Assembly: GCA_021827405.1 (NCBI GenBank)
Contig: JAKAVY010000008.1
Location: 1-55,755 of the forward strand
Length of the DNA: 55,755 bases
Reading direction: 5' to 3'
DNA from: Thermoplasmata archaeon
GTDB taxonomy: Archaea; Thermoplasmatota; Thermoplasmata; Lutacidiplasmatales; UBA184
Part shown: piece by piece, positions 36,874-44,641 of the stretch
Layout of the letters: every line of letters starts with the position of its first letter
How positions within the stretch are numbered: the first letter of the stretch is position 1
The notes under the pieces: model-generated
Database searches by the model: none
What the model saw: only the letters and a program-made list of their open reading frames with translations
What the model was told of the DNA's origin: nothing
Position numbers and translations under genes: made by a program

Positions 36874-36987
36874 GGGTCGCTCCTCCCTCCGGAGGGCCTC
36901 CAGAGGCCGGCGCCCGCTGATAAATCCCGCCTATCGCCCGAGACCGTGACCTCCCGGGGGGAAAGGGGCGCCCGCCCTCGGGGCCCC

Positions 36988-37662
36988 TCAACCCTTTCGC
37001 GTGTGACGGACGACCGGGTTGTCCACGTACTCCAGGACCTTCTCCTCCCCCGATTCCTGGCCCAGCCGGTAGGCCAACTCCAGCAGTTCCTGCCGGCGCC
37101 CTTCGGTCATGGGAGGGACCCGGGCCACCGTGGTGGTCACCGGGCTCGCATGACGGTCGATGCACAGGAGGAAGGACTCGAAGCCGGGGAAGGCCAACTG
37201 GAAGAACTCCATCTGGAGCGCCACGTCCGGGGGAGGCGGGACCGCCTGGTAGCTCTTCATCTCGTAGAACCGGGCCCGGGAGTCCCAGTAGTCCGGCTGG
37301 GCGTAGATCCCCACCTCCCCGTCGATGAGGATGAGCCGGGTCCGGGGACGAGAGCATCCCAGGGCGGGGCACTTGCGGAAGGCCGCCAGGACCCCTTCCA
37401 CCTGGCGCTGGAGCTCCTCTCGCTGGTTCGGCTCCAGGCTCAGGTCGGCGTCCTTAAGGCCTTCCTCCAGGTAGGAGTCCGCCAGCCGGGACATGGCGCT
37501 CAGGCTGGGCTTGCGCCCTTCCCGGGACTCGTGGCTGAATCGGGAGAGCGTCTCATCGATCGCCTTCCCCACCACGAGCCCGATCTCGTCCCTCTCCGTG
37601 ATCGGCCGGGGGTGGACCCGGTGAACGATCTCGTAAGTAGGCAGGGTGCGGATGGTGGTCAT
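36988..37662 (-). CDS. PD-(D/E)XK nuclease-superfamily protein
   Basis: 224 aa from the ATG at 37662 (MTTIRTLPTYEIVHRV). The core RLILIDGEVGIYAQPDYWDSRARFYEMKSYQ provides the PD...(E)xK residues of the PD-(D/E)XK fold, preceded by a helical region with a Cys pair (KCPALGCSRP). This resembles Cas4/RecB-like or Holliday-type folds, but there are no clear iron-sulfur cysteines and no cas genes. Function unknown. The ORF-track start at 37692 (GTG) is too close to the TATA element at 37703-37709. Confidence 0.7.
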   Translation of the reverse strand: MTTIRTLPTYEIVHRVHPRPITERDEIGLVVGKAIDETLSRFSHESREGRKPSLSAMSRLADSYLEEGLKDADLSLEPNQREELQRQVEGVLAAFRKCPALGCSRPRTRLILIDGEVGIYAQPDYWDSRARFYEMKSYQAVPPPPDVALQMEFFQLAFPGFESFLLCIDRHASPVTTTVARVPPMTEGRRQELLELAYRLGQESGEEKVLEYVDNPVVRHTRKG

Positions 37663-37702
37663 GGCGGTCTTAGGGCCCCGCTTGTCGGGCACCGGGGAGG
37701 GG

Positions 37703-37709
37703 TTTATTA
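37703..37709. promoter_or_regulatory. shared divergent TATA element
   Basis: GGTTTATTACC lies 24 bases before the plus-strand ATG at 37730 and about 44 bases before the minus-strand ATG at 37662. It is the only AT-rich element in the gap and is partly symmetrical, so it may serve both genes. Confidence 0.5.
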
Positions 37710-37729
37710 CCTAAGGGCCATGGTGCCGC

Positions 37730-38140
37730 ATGGCTCAGTCCAGCCCTCCGGCGACCTCGACCCGGCCCCTCGGGGTCGCGATCCTGGCCATCTTGCTGGG
37801 AATTTATGGCTTCATCTCCTTCCTGGGGGGATTGCTCATCGCCGTCCTCTCGAGCTATGTCATCACCCTCGGCTACACGCAGGCTTTCGGTTTCACGGGG
37901 GTCGTGGCCGGCCTCATCATCGCGATCCTGGGGCTCATCGTGCTCGGGGTCGCGGTCGGCCTCTGGCACCTTAGGCTCTGGGCCCTGGCGCTGGCCGTCA
38001 TCGTCCTGTTGGTCTACATCCTCGAGCCCCTGATCAACCTGGCCCGGAACGTGACCAGCGCGGGGGACGCAATCCTGGGGATCGTGATCCCAGTGCTGCT
38101 GCTGATCTACCTCCTGGCGGTCCGGCGGCACTTCCGCTGA
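37730..38140 (+). CDS. small four-helix membrane protein
   Basis: 136 aa with four hydrophobic helices (VAILAILLGIYGFISFLGGLLIAVL, GVVAGLIIAILGLIVLGVAVGLW, LWALALAVIVLLVYILEPL, ILGIVIPVLLLIYLLAV). Short Ser/Pro-rich cytoplasmic N-terminus and a basic C-terminus RRHFR. No catalytic motif. The pattern is reminiscent of DUF2127-like membrane proteins, but I cannot assign it. TATA spacing of 24 bases supports the ATG. Confidence 0.75.
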   Translation: MAQSSPPATSTRPLGVAILAILLGIYGFISFLGGLLIAVLSSYVITLGYTQAFGFTGVVAGLIIAILGLIVLGVAVGLWHLRLWALALAVIVLLVYILEPLINLARNVTSAGDAILGIVIPVLLLIYLLAVRRHFR

Positions 38141-38187
38141 GCCCTCCGGGCGCCAGGGGGGGGACCCCCCGTCCCTTCCCTCCGGTC

Positions 38188-38817
38188 TCAGACGACGCTG
38201 ATCGTCCCGGCCATGTACCCCGGGACCCCCATGGGCGGCGCCGTCGGGCTCGCGGCCCCGCAGGGGGCCTCGCAGATCCAGGAGAAGGTCCCGGTCTGGT
38301 TGAAGAAGGCGGTGAAGGTCACCGTGCTCATGGCCGGGCTCAGGACGTTGATCCCCAGGCTCGGTACGTCAAAGGTGTGGGCCACGTTGGCGTTGCTCAC
38401 CAAGTGGGTGGCCGTGCCGTTCACGTACTCCACGTTCCCCAGCGTCCCGGTGACGTTGCAGTTGCAGCCCGGGAAGGACATGGGCACATCGTCGTCGACG
38501 ATGGTGATGGTGACCTCCCCCCGGGGAATGGAGAAGTTAGCGGGGGTGTACTGGGGCCACCCGTTCAGCGGGTTCATGGCCACCGTCAAGGTCACGTTGA
38601 AGGGGGTGGGGGACGGCGCGGTCGCGGCCCCGGAGGGGGTCGGGCTGGAGAGGTTCCCTCCCACGGCAAAGACCCCGGCACCGACCAAGAGCCCCCCCAC
38701 CAGGAGTCCCAGGACCAAGGTCCCCAGGAACGACCGACGGCGCGGGTACACCACCGTGTAGATAGGATCGGTCTTCGACAGGTCGGACGAAGCGGAGTTG
38801 CCTTCCCCTTCGGACAT
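38188..38817 (-). CDS. membrane-anchored cupredoxin-like copper protein
   Basis: 209 aa from the ATG at 38817. A cytoplasmic N-terminus ending YPRRRSF precedes one transmembrane helix (LGTLVLGLLVGGLLVGAGVFAV), a Pro/Ser/Thr linker and a cupredoxin fold. Possible copper ligands are His in VAHTFDVPSLGI, Cys in SWICEAPCG and Met in GVPGYMAG. The C-E-A-P-C spacing recalls the CuA site of oxidase subunit II, but the CuA histidine is missing, so a mononuclear or electron-transfer copper site is more likely. The track ORF (381 aa) runs upstream through purE antisense. Confidence 0.85.
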   Translation of the reverse strand: MSEGEGNSASSDLSKTDPIYTVVYPRRRSFLGTLVLGLLVGGLLVGAGVFAVGGNLSSPTPSGAATAPSPTPFNVTLTVAMNPLNGWPQYTPANFSIPRGEVTITIVDDDVPMSFPGCNCNVTGTLGNVEYVNGTATHLVSNANVAHTFDVPSLGINVLSPAMSTVTFTAFFNQTGTFSWICEAPCGAASPTAPPMGVPGYMAGTISVV

Positions 38818-38935
38818 GGTTCTCACTCGAAGGGGAAGCGCGGTCCGGAGAGTATCTTCCCTCCGTAAAGCCGGCTTGACACGACCCGGAGGGCCCCCCC
38901 AAGGACCCCTCGCCCGGCTCCGTGTCCCCGCACCG

Positions 38936-38941
38936 TTTAAT
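38936..38941 (+). promoter_or_regulatory. TATA box of purE
   Basis: CCGTTTAATCCC is centred 25 bases upstream of the purE ATG at 38963, the textbook distance to an archaeal leaderless start. Confidence 0.65.
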
Positions 38942-38962
38942 CCCCGGGCCCCTGGCGGCAAC

Positions 38963-39460
38963 ATGCCTTCCCCGCTGGTCGCCGTATTGATGGGTTCGCG
39001 TTCGGATTGGCCGTACCTGGAGCCCGGGGCGAAGATGCTAGACTCCCTGGGGATCCCGTACGAGGTCCGGGCCCTCTCCGCCCATCGGAGCCCTCGGGCG
39101 CTGGTGGAGTACGTGGAGGCGGCCCCGGCCCGGGGCGTGGAGGTCTTCATCGCCGCCGCCGGCGGGGCGGCCCATCTTCCCGGGGTGGTCTCCGCCCACA
39201 CCTTGCTCCCCGTCCTGGGCGTCCCGGTGGAGACCCAGGCCTTCGGGGGACTGGACTCCCTCCTGTCCATCGTCCAGATGCCCTCGGGCGTCCCGGTGGG
39301 GACCCTGGCGGTAGGGAAGGCCGGCCCGGTCAACGCCGCCCTCTTCGCGGCGGCAATCCTGGCCCTGAAGCATCCGGCGGTGCGGACGGCCTTGGAGGCC
39401 TACCGGAACCGGATCACCCAGGAGGCGCTCGCGCACCCGGACCCCCGCGAGGCCCCCTGA
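38963..39460 (+). CDS. purE: N5-CAIR mutase (PurE class I)
   Basis: Purine synthesis: rearranges N5-carboxyaminoimidazole ribonucleotide to CAIR. 165 aa; MGSRSDWPYLEP, the catalytic SAHRSPRAL and IAAAGGAAHLPGVVSAHT are standard class I motifs. The 220-aa track ORF begins inside the cupredoxin region; the ATG at 38963 is chosen from family length and TATA spacing. No purK is adjacent. A C-terminal ~15-residue tail is slightly longer than usual. Confidence 0.93.
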   Translation: MPSPLVAVLMGSRSDWPYLEPGAKMLDSLGIPYEVRALSAHRSPRALVEYVEAAPARGVEVFIAAAGGAAHLPGVVSAHTLLPVLGVPVETQAFGGLDSLLSIVQMPSGVPVGTLAVGKAGPVNAALFAAAILALKHPAVRTALEAYRNRITQEALAHPDPREAP

Positions 39461-39506
39461 CCTTCCGGGCACGCAAGGGCCTTAGGGCTCGGACCCTCGC
39501 CGGGGG

Positions 39507-41012
39507 ATGTCGGGGGCCGCCCGGGAACCGGGCGCCTCCCTCGGGAGAACGAAGATGCCTTACACCGTAGACCCCCATGGAAGGAAGCTCGTGACGTTGA
39601 TCCCCGGCGACGGCATCGGCCCGGAGGTCACCACCTCCGCCCGGCGGGTGCTGGAAGCGGCCGGGGCGCCCCTGGCCTGGGAGGAGCGTCCGGCGGGGGC
39701 CAGCGTGTTCCGGACCGGCCTCGCCTCCGGGGTGCCCCCGGAGACGGTGGAGTCCATCCGGCGGACCCGGGTGGTGCTCAAGGGCCCCCTGGAGACCCCG
39801 GTGGGCTTCGGGGAGAAGAGCGCCAACGTCACCCTCCGCAAGCTCTTCGAGACCTTCGCGAACATCCGGCCGGTCCGGGAGCTCCCCGGGGTGCGGACCC
39901 CGTACACCGGGCGCGGGATCGACCTGGTCATCGTCCGGGAGAACGTGGAGGACCTCTACGCCGGGATCGAGTACCAACAGACGCCCACCGTGGCCGAGTC
40001 GCTCAAGCTGATGAGCCGGCTGGGTTGCGAGAAGATCGTCCGGCTCGGCTTCGAGCTCGCCCGGGCCGAGGGGCGCAAGAAGGTCCATTGCGCCACCAAG
40101 GCGAACATCCTGAAGCTCACCGAGGGGCTCCTGAAGAAGACCTTCGAGGAGGTCGCCCAGGAGTACCCGGATATCGAGAGCCAGCACATCATCGTGGACA
40201 ACTGCGCCCACCAGCTGGTGAAGGCCCCGGAGCAGTTCGACGTGATCGTGACCTCCAACATGAACGGGGACATCCTCAGCGACGAAGGGTCGGCCCTCGT
40301 GGGGGGACTCGGCTTCGCCCCCTCGGCGAACCTGGGGAACGAGGCGGCCATCTTCGAGGCGGTCCACGGGTCGGCCCCCAAGTACGCTGGCAAGAACGTG
40401 ATCAATCCCACGGCTCTCCTCCTCTCCTCGGTGCTCCTGCTCCGCCACCTGGAGGAGTTCGAGGTCGCCCGGAAGGTGGAGGAGGCCGTCCTCGTCACCC
40501 TGGAGGAAGGGAAGGTCCCCACCCGCGACGTGGTGGGTGAGGCGGTGGCCTCGAGCACCAGCGCGTTCACCGACGAGGTGATCCGGAACCTGGGCCGCTC
40601 CCCGGCCAAGCTCCCCCGCCGGGACTACCGACCGCTGAAGATGCCCCGTCGGCCCACCCTGCCCGTCGCGCCGCTCCGCCAGTACGAGGGGCTCGATGTC
40701 TTCCTGGAGACCCCCACGCCGCCCGGGAAGCTCGGGGAGGAGCTCCGCTCCCTCGTGGAAGGGACGCCGTTCGTGCTGGGAGGGATCTCCAACCGCGGCA
40801 CCCGGACCTGGCCAGAGACCGGGGCGATGACGGACCTGGTGGACCACACCCAGGTCCGCTTCCTTCTCCGCTCCCCCGCTGCGGATTTCCCCTCCGAGGC
40901 CGTCCGCACCCTGCTGACCCGTCTCGAGGGGGCGTACCGCTGGATGCACCTGGAGGTGCTCCAACGCTTCGGGACGTTCCAAGGCTATACCCGCTCCCAG
41001 GGCGATGACTGA
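39507..41012 (+). CDS. icd: isocitrate dehydrogenase, Thermus/Rickettsia-type (~500 aa)
   Basis: TCA-cycle oxidation of isocitrate to 2-oxoglutarate. The catalytic body LIPGDGIGPEV, PLETPVGFGEKSANVTLRKLFE, RENVEDLYAGIE, VDNCAHQLVKAPEQFDVIVTSNMNGDILSD and FEAVHGSAPKYAGKNVINPTA follows the Thermus thermophilus enzyme closely, as does the C-terminal extra domain (VDVFLET-like DVFLETPTPPGKL, ISNRGTRTWPETGAMTDLVDHTQVRF). Archaeal IDHs are normally ~410-430 aa without this domain. ATG 39507 is 24 bases after a CTTAGG word; the internal ATG at 39555 is an alternative. Likely laterally acquired. Confidence 0.93.
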   Translation: MSGAAREPGASLGRTKMPYTVDPHGRKLVTLIPGDGIGPEVTTSARRVLEAAGAPLAWEERPAGASVFRTGLASGVPPETVESIRRTRVVLKGPLETPVGFGEKSANVTLRKLFETFANIRPVRELPGVRTPYTGRGIDLVIVRENVEDLYAGIEYQQTPTVAESLKLMSRLGCEKIVRLGFELARAEGRKKVHCATKANILKLTEGLLKKTFEEVAQEYPDIESQHIIVDNCAHQLVKAPEQFDVIVTSNMNGDILSDEGSALVGGLGFAPSANLGNEAAIFEAVHGSAPKYAGKNVINPTALLLSSVLLLRHLEEFEVARKVEEAVLVTLEEGKVPTRDVVGEAVASSTSAFTDEVIRNLGRSPAKLPRRDYRPLKMPRRPTLPVAPLRQYEGLDVFLETPTPPGKLGEELRSLVEGTPFVLGGISNRGTRTWPETGAMTDLVDHTQVRFLLRSPAADFPSEAVRTLLTRLEGAYRWMHLEVLQRFGTFQGYTRSQGDD

Positions 41013-41018
41013 GGGGTC

Positions 41019-41540
41019 ATGCTCCGGAGCGGGAGGAGCCCCCCCGGGAGGGAGCCCCCCGAGGTCCCCTGGGGAAGGCGTCCCACCTGGGAGCTCCAGG
41101 TCCGGCTCGGGCGACTGACGCCCACCCCCGGGACCCGTATCCAGGGGATGGTCTACCTCTACGCCAGCGACCGGGACCTGAGGGGGGATCCCTCCCCCCC
41201 GTCGGGCCTTCCCCTCTGGTACGTGGCCCGCGTCCCCTCCGCCTTTAGGGGGCTCCCGGAGCCTGGGGAACGCGTCCCCCAGGACCGCCGGAGGCTGCGG
41301 GGTTGGGCCCGGGCGGTCCGCCCCAAGGAGATCAACCTGGAGGAGAGCGACCTGGGGACGGTGCTGGAGGGACGCTACCGCCTTCCCGAGGGCCTCCTTT
41401 TGGAGGCCCGGTTCTCCTCGGAGCGCCCGGGAGAGCCCCGGCGGACCCGGCGGGAGGTCCTCCCGGTCCGCGACCCCGCCCCGGAGGGTCTCCAGTGGGG
41501 GGAGCCCCCCTACCAGCTCCAGGTGCGCCTCGAGCGATAG
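41019..41540 (+). CDS. unknown protein following icd
   Basis: 173 aa, starting six bases after the icd stop, so probably cotranscribed. Arg/Pro-rich, with strands such as TWELQVRLGRLTPTPGTRIQGMVYLYASDRDL and, at the end, PYQLQVRLER, suggesting a beta-rich fold. No transmembrane segment, cysteines or known motifs. The N-terminal ~25 residues look disordered and the start is uncertain. I do not recognise the family. Confidence 0.6.
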   Translation: MLRSGRSPPGREPPEVPWGRRPTWELQVRLGRLTPTPGTRIQGMVYLYASDRDLRGDPSPPSGLPLWYVARVPSAFRGLPEPGERVPQDRRRLRGWARAVRPKEINLEESDLGTVLEGRYRLPEGLLLEARFSSERPGEPRRTRREVLPVRDPAPEGLQWGEPPYQLQVRLER

Positions 41541-41578
41541 ACCGATAAGCTCAGGACGGTCTGGGCGGGCCGGTACGC

Positions 41579-42337
41579 ATGCCGCTGTCCCCTCCCTCTT
41601 CGGCTCCCCCCTACTTCCGGCCGTACCTGGGCGTGATCTACGACATGGACGGGACCCTGGTGGACTCCCGGTTGGACTTCTCGCGCATGCGCCACGTGGT
41701 GATCGAACTGGCCGGCCGCTCCGGCGTTCCCCCGGGGGAGCTCCACCCGACGATGAGCATCCCGCATCTGCTCGGGTACGCCCGCGACCGGCTCCAGCAG
41801 CTGGGCTTGCCCCCCGGGGTGTACCTCCGGCTGGAGGCCGAGGCGAACCACCGGCTGGACGAGCTGGAGCTGGAGGCCCTGGAAAGGGTGACGTTGGTAC
41901 CGGACGCGCTGGAGCACCTGAGACGGATGCGCGAGAGCGGTTACCGTCTCGGGATCCTCACCCGGAGCTCGGAAGGGTTCACCCGGGGGGCGCTGAAGAA
42001 GGAAGGGCTCCTCGAGCTCTTCGACCGGATTCGGACCCGGAGCGACTCCGGGCCGGCCAAGCCGGACCCGGAGAGCCTTCGGATCCTCCTCTCGGACATG
42101 GGCGTCCCCCGGGAGCGGGCGGTCTACGTGGGGGACATGCCCGCCGACCTGGAATGCGCGAGCGGGGCGGGCGTGGACTTCATCGCCTTCGTCGCGGAAG
42201 GGGGGTCGGCGGCCGCCCGGGAGGAGGAGCTACGGAGGAAGGGAGCACGACGGCTCGCCCACGGCATCGCAGAGCTCCACCGGGAGATCACCGGTCGGGC
42301 GCTCCGGGAACCTCCGCCGACGGGGGCCTCTCGCTGA
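41579..42337 (+). CDS. HAD-superfamily phosphatase (Gph/PGP-like)
   Basis: 252 aa. Motif I VIYDMDGTLVDSRLDFSRM with both catalytic aspartates, motif II LGILTRSS, motif III lysine SGPAKPDPESL and motif IV VYVGDMPADLECA are intact. A helical cap lies between motifs I and II, as in phosphoglycolate phosphatase-like enzymes; the substrate is unknown. GATAAGC about 28 bases upstream fits a leaderless ATG. The last 50 bases overlap the 3' end of the converging reductase gene. Confidence 0.85.
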   Translation: MPLSPPSSAPPYFRPYLGVIYDMDGTLVDSRLDFSRMRHVVIELAGRSGVPPGELHPTMSIPHLLGYARDRLQQLGLPPGVYLRLEAEANHRLDELELEALERVTLVPDALEHLRRMRESGYRLGILTRSSEGFTRGALKKEGLLELFDRIRTRSDSGPAKPDPESLRILLSDMGVPRERAVYVGDMPADLECASGAGVDFIAFVAEGGSAAAREEELRRKGARRLAHGIAELHREITGRALREPPPTGASR

Positions 42338-43328
42338 GATAGAACGCCCAGGCGTGGATCACCGCGCGCTCCGCCCCCGCCCAGGCCTCGGGGATCTGCT
42401 TCCAGCCATCGCGCTGGTCCCCCGCGGCGTAGAGCCCGGGGATGACCTGGCCGTCGTGCTCCGAGAGCACCCGGCCATCCTCGTCCGTGACCACGTACCC
42501 GTCGCGGGTGACCTTCGCCCCGAGGGCCCGGGCCACGTCCTCGTGGGTGGAGTACCAGCCCAAGGCGCTGAACCCCTTGTCGAAGACCGCGCTGGACCCG
42601 TCGGCGAACCGAAGGCCGAAGCGCTTCTCCCGGATCCCCTCGAACCCCACGATCTCCTCCGTCCGGACCGGGATCGCATGCTCCTCGAGCCCCGCGAGGA
42701 GCTCCTGCCGCTCCTCCTCGGGCACGCCGGGGAGCAGGGGACGGCCGTGGGTCAGAAGGGTGACCGAAGCCGGTTCCCAGTGCAACAGGTCCAGCGCGGT
42801 GTTCACCGCCAGCGGACCGTCCCCGAGGACCGCCACCGTCTTTCCCGGGAGGGTGTGGCCATCGCAGATCATGCAGTAGTCCACGATCCCGAAGTTCGCC
42901 CAGGGGAAGATGGGCTCGATCTTCCCGCCCACCTCCGGCATCCGGTCCACCACGCCCAGCGCCAGCAGGAGCGCCCGCCCCCGGACCGTCTGGCGCGTCC
43001 GGAGCCGCTCGAAGGTCACCGAGAACTCCTCCCCGTCCCGCCGGACCTCCCCCAGGGTCACGGGCGCCACGTAGTCCGTCCAATGGGCCACCTTCCGGAC
43101 CTGGGAGAGCTGAAGGTCGAGCAGACGGTGCCCCGAGATCCCGTCTGGGAACCCCGGGATGTTGTCCATGGCGGGGGCGTAGTAGGACCGGCTGAACTTC
43201 TGGCCCCGGTCCAGGATGACGGCCCTCTGATGGAGGAGCCCGGCCTTCAACCCTGCCTGGAGCCCGGCGTGACCGCCGCCCAGGATGAGCAGGTCGTAAC
43301 GGGGTTTGGGGCGGACCAGGCCGGCCAT
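42288..43328 (-). CDS. thioredoxin-reductase-like flavoprotein
   Basis: 346 aa from the ATG at 43328 (MAGLVRPKPRYDLLILGGGHAG). FAD site GGGHAGLQAGLKAG, redox pair in DYCMICDG (CxxC), NADPH-binding VAVLGDGPLAVNTALDLL and C-terminal FAD contact GLYAAGDQRDGWKQIPEAWAGAERAV are all in place. The NADPH loop THGRP differs from the usual HRR(x)3R, so the electron donor may not be NADPH. It could reduce thioredoxin or a dedicated partner. The track ORF runs past this start into the carA promoter region. Confidence 0.88.
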   Translation of the reverse strand: MAGLVRPKPRYDLLILGGGHAGLQAGLKAGLLHQRAVILDRGQKFSRSYYAPAMDNIPGFPDGISGHRLLDLQLSQVRKVAHWTDYVAPVTLGEVRRDGEEFSVTFERLRTRQTVRGRALLLALGVVDRMPEVGGKIEPIFPWANFGIVDYCMICDGHTLPGKTVAVLGDGPLAVNTALDLLHWEPASVTLLTHGRPLLPGVPEEERQELLAGLEEHAIPVRTEEIVGFEGIREKRFGLRFADGSSAVFDKGFSALGWYSTHEDVARALGAKVTRDGYVVTDEDGRVLSEHDGQVIPGLYAAGDQRDGWKQIPEAWAGAERAVIHAWAFYLSERPPSAEVPGAPDR

Positions 43329-43436
43329 GGGGGAGGAAGGAGCCGGGACCAGTACTTGAGAGAACGGGATTTCCCGGGGGCCCAAGGTCCCCGCCCTCTT
43401 CCAGGAGCCGTTCCCGGCCCGGCGGGTTGGGCAATG

Positions 43437-43442
43437 CTTAAG
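43437..43442 (+). promoter_or_regulatory. TATA box of carAB
   Basis: GCTTAAGGGG is centred about 24 bases upstream of the carA GTG at 43463, matching the spacing of other leaderless genes here. Confidence 0.6.
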
Positions 43443-43462
43443 GGGATGTCGGAAGTCGGGTC

Positions 43463-44641
43463 GTGCCGGGTCCGCCACTGAAGCCGGGAGCCCAGGGCCG
43501 GCAGTCGCCCGCGCCTCTCCGCCCGGGATGCTTGCTCCTCGAGGACGGGACCTACTTCGAGGGAATGGGGGCCGGGGCCTCCGCCACCACGACCGGGGAG
43601 GTAGTCTTCACCACCGGGATGGTCGGATATCCGGAGTCCCTGACCGACCCTTCCTACCGGGGACAGATCCTCACCTTCACCTATCCGCTCCTGGGGAACT
43701 ACGGGGTGGGGAACCCCCGGCGACGGGATGCCTTCGGGCTGCCGGTCTCCTTCGAGTCCGGGTCCCTGCAGGTCCGGGCGGCCCTCTTCCAGAACCTGAC
43801 CGAGCCCCATCACTGGGCCTCTGCGCTCTCGTTACCGGAATGGGCGCGTCGGGCGAACGTCCCGCTCCTCACCGGGATCGACACCCGTCGCCTGACCGCG
43901 CACCTGAGGACGAAGGGCGTCCTCCGGGGCCTGGTGCACGTGGGGGCGTCCCTCCCGTCCCGCAGCGCGCTGGCCCGGACGCTGGCCCGGGCCCCCCGCT
44001 ACGAGGAGGAGGACCTCGTCGCCCAGGTGAGCCCTCCCCGGGCGGTCCTGGTGCGCTCGGGGCGGCCTCGCGCCCCCCTGGTGGCCGTGGTGGACTGTGG
44101 ATGCAAGGCGAGCCTGCTGAGGTCCTTGCTCACCCGGGGCCTCGACGTGCTGAGGCTCCCGGCGAGCGAAGGCGTCCCGGAGCGCTTTGACGGCCGTCGG
44201 GTCGCCGGCCTGTTCGTGGGGAACGGCCCCGGGGACCCGGCCACCCTCCGAGGGGTCGTCGAGGCGATCGCGGAGGTGCGCCGGCGGGACCTGCCCACCC
44301 TGGGGATCTGTCTGGGACAGCAGCTCCTTGGCCAGGCGGCCGGGGCGACCACCTACAAGATGAAGTTCGGGCACCGGGGCCAGAACAAGCCGGTGCTCTT
44401 CCCGGACGGGAGGGCCTACATCCTCTCGGAGAACCACGGCTACGCGGTGGAGGCGAAGAGCCTGGAGGGGACCGGGCTCAGGTCCTGGGCGGTCAACCCG
44501 GACGACGGGACGCTGGAGGGGCTCCGGGATGCCCGGGGGCGCGTGCTCTCGCTGCAGGGGCACCCGGAGGGGGGACCCGGGCCCCGGGAGGCCGGGTTCG
44601 TCTTCGACCTCTTCGCCGGCAAGGTCCGGAGGTCCTCTTGA
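43463..44641 (+). CDS. carA: carbamoyl-phosphate synthase small subunit
   Basis: Glutamine amidotransferase subunit supplying ammonia for carbamoyl phosphate (pyrimidine and arginine synthesis). N-terminal CPSase domain (LLLEDGTYFEGMGAGA...GEVVFTTGMVGYPESLTDPSYRGQIL) followed by a class I GATase with nucleophile cysteine in LGICLGQQLLGQAAG and the His/Glu pair in LQGHPEGGPGP. 392 aa from GTG. The last four bases overlap carB. Confidence 0.94.
   Translation: MPGPPLKPGAQGRQSPAPLRPGCLLLEDGTYFEGMGAGASATTTGEVVFTTGMVGYPESLTDPSYRGQILTFTYPLLGNYGVGNPRRRDAFGLPVSFESGSLQVRAALFQNLTEPHHWASALSLPEWARRANVPLLTGIDTRRLTAHLRTKGVLRGLVHVGASLPSRSALARTLARAPRYEEEDLVAQVSPPRAVLVRSGRPRAPLVAVVDCGCKASLLRSLLTRGLDVLRLPASEGVPERFDGRRVAGLFVGNGPGDPATLRGVVEAIAEVRRRDLPTLGICLGQQLLGQAAGATTYKMKFGHRGQNKPVLFPDGRAYILSENHGYAVEAKSLEGTGLRSWAVNPDDGTLEGLRDARGRVLSLQGHPEGGPGPREAGFVFDLFAGKVRRSS

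Noticed and set aside
35231-37372. 713-aa minus-strand ORF
   Set aside because: Runs antisense through arcS, across tRNA-Val and through ribA in a shadow frame; no family features.
36988-37662. PD-(D/E)XK protein as Cas4 or part of a CRISPR system
   Set aside because: No iron-sulfur cysteine set, no cas genes and no repeat array anywhere in the window.
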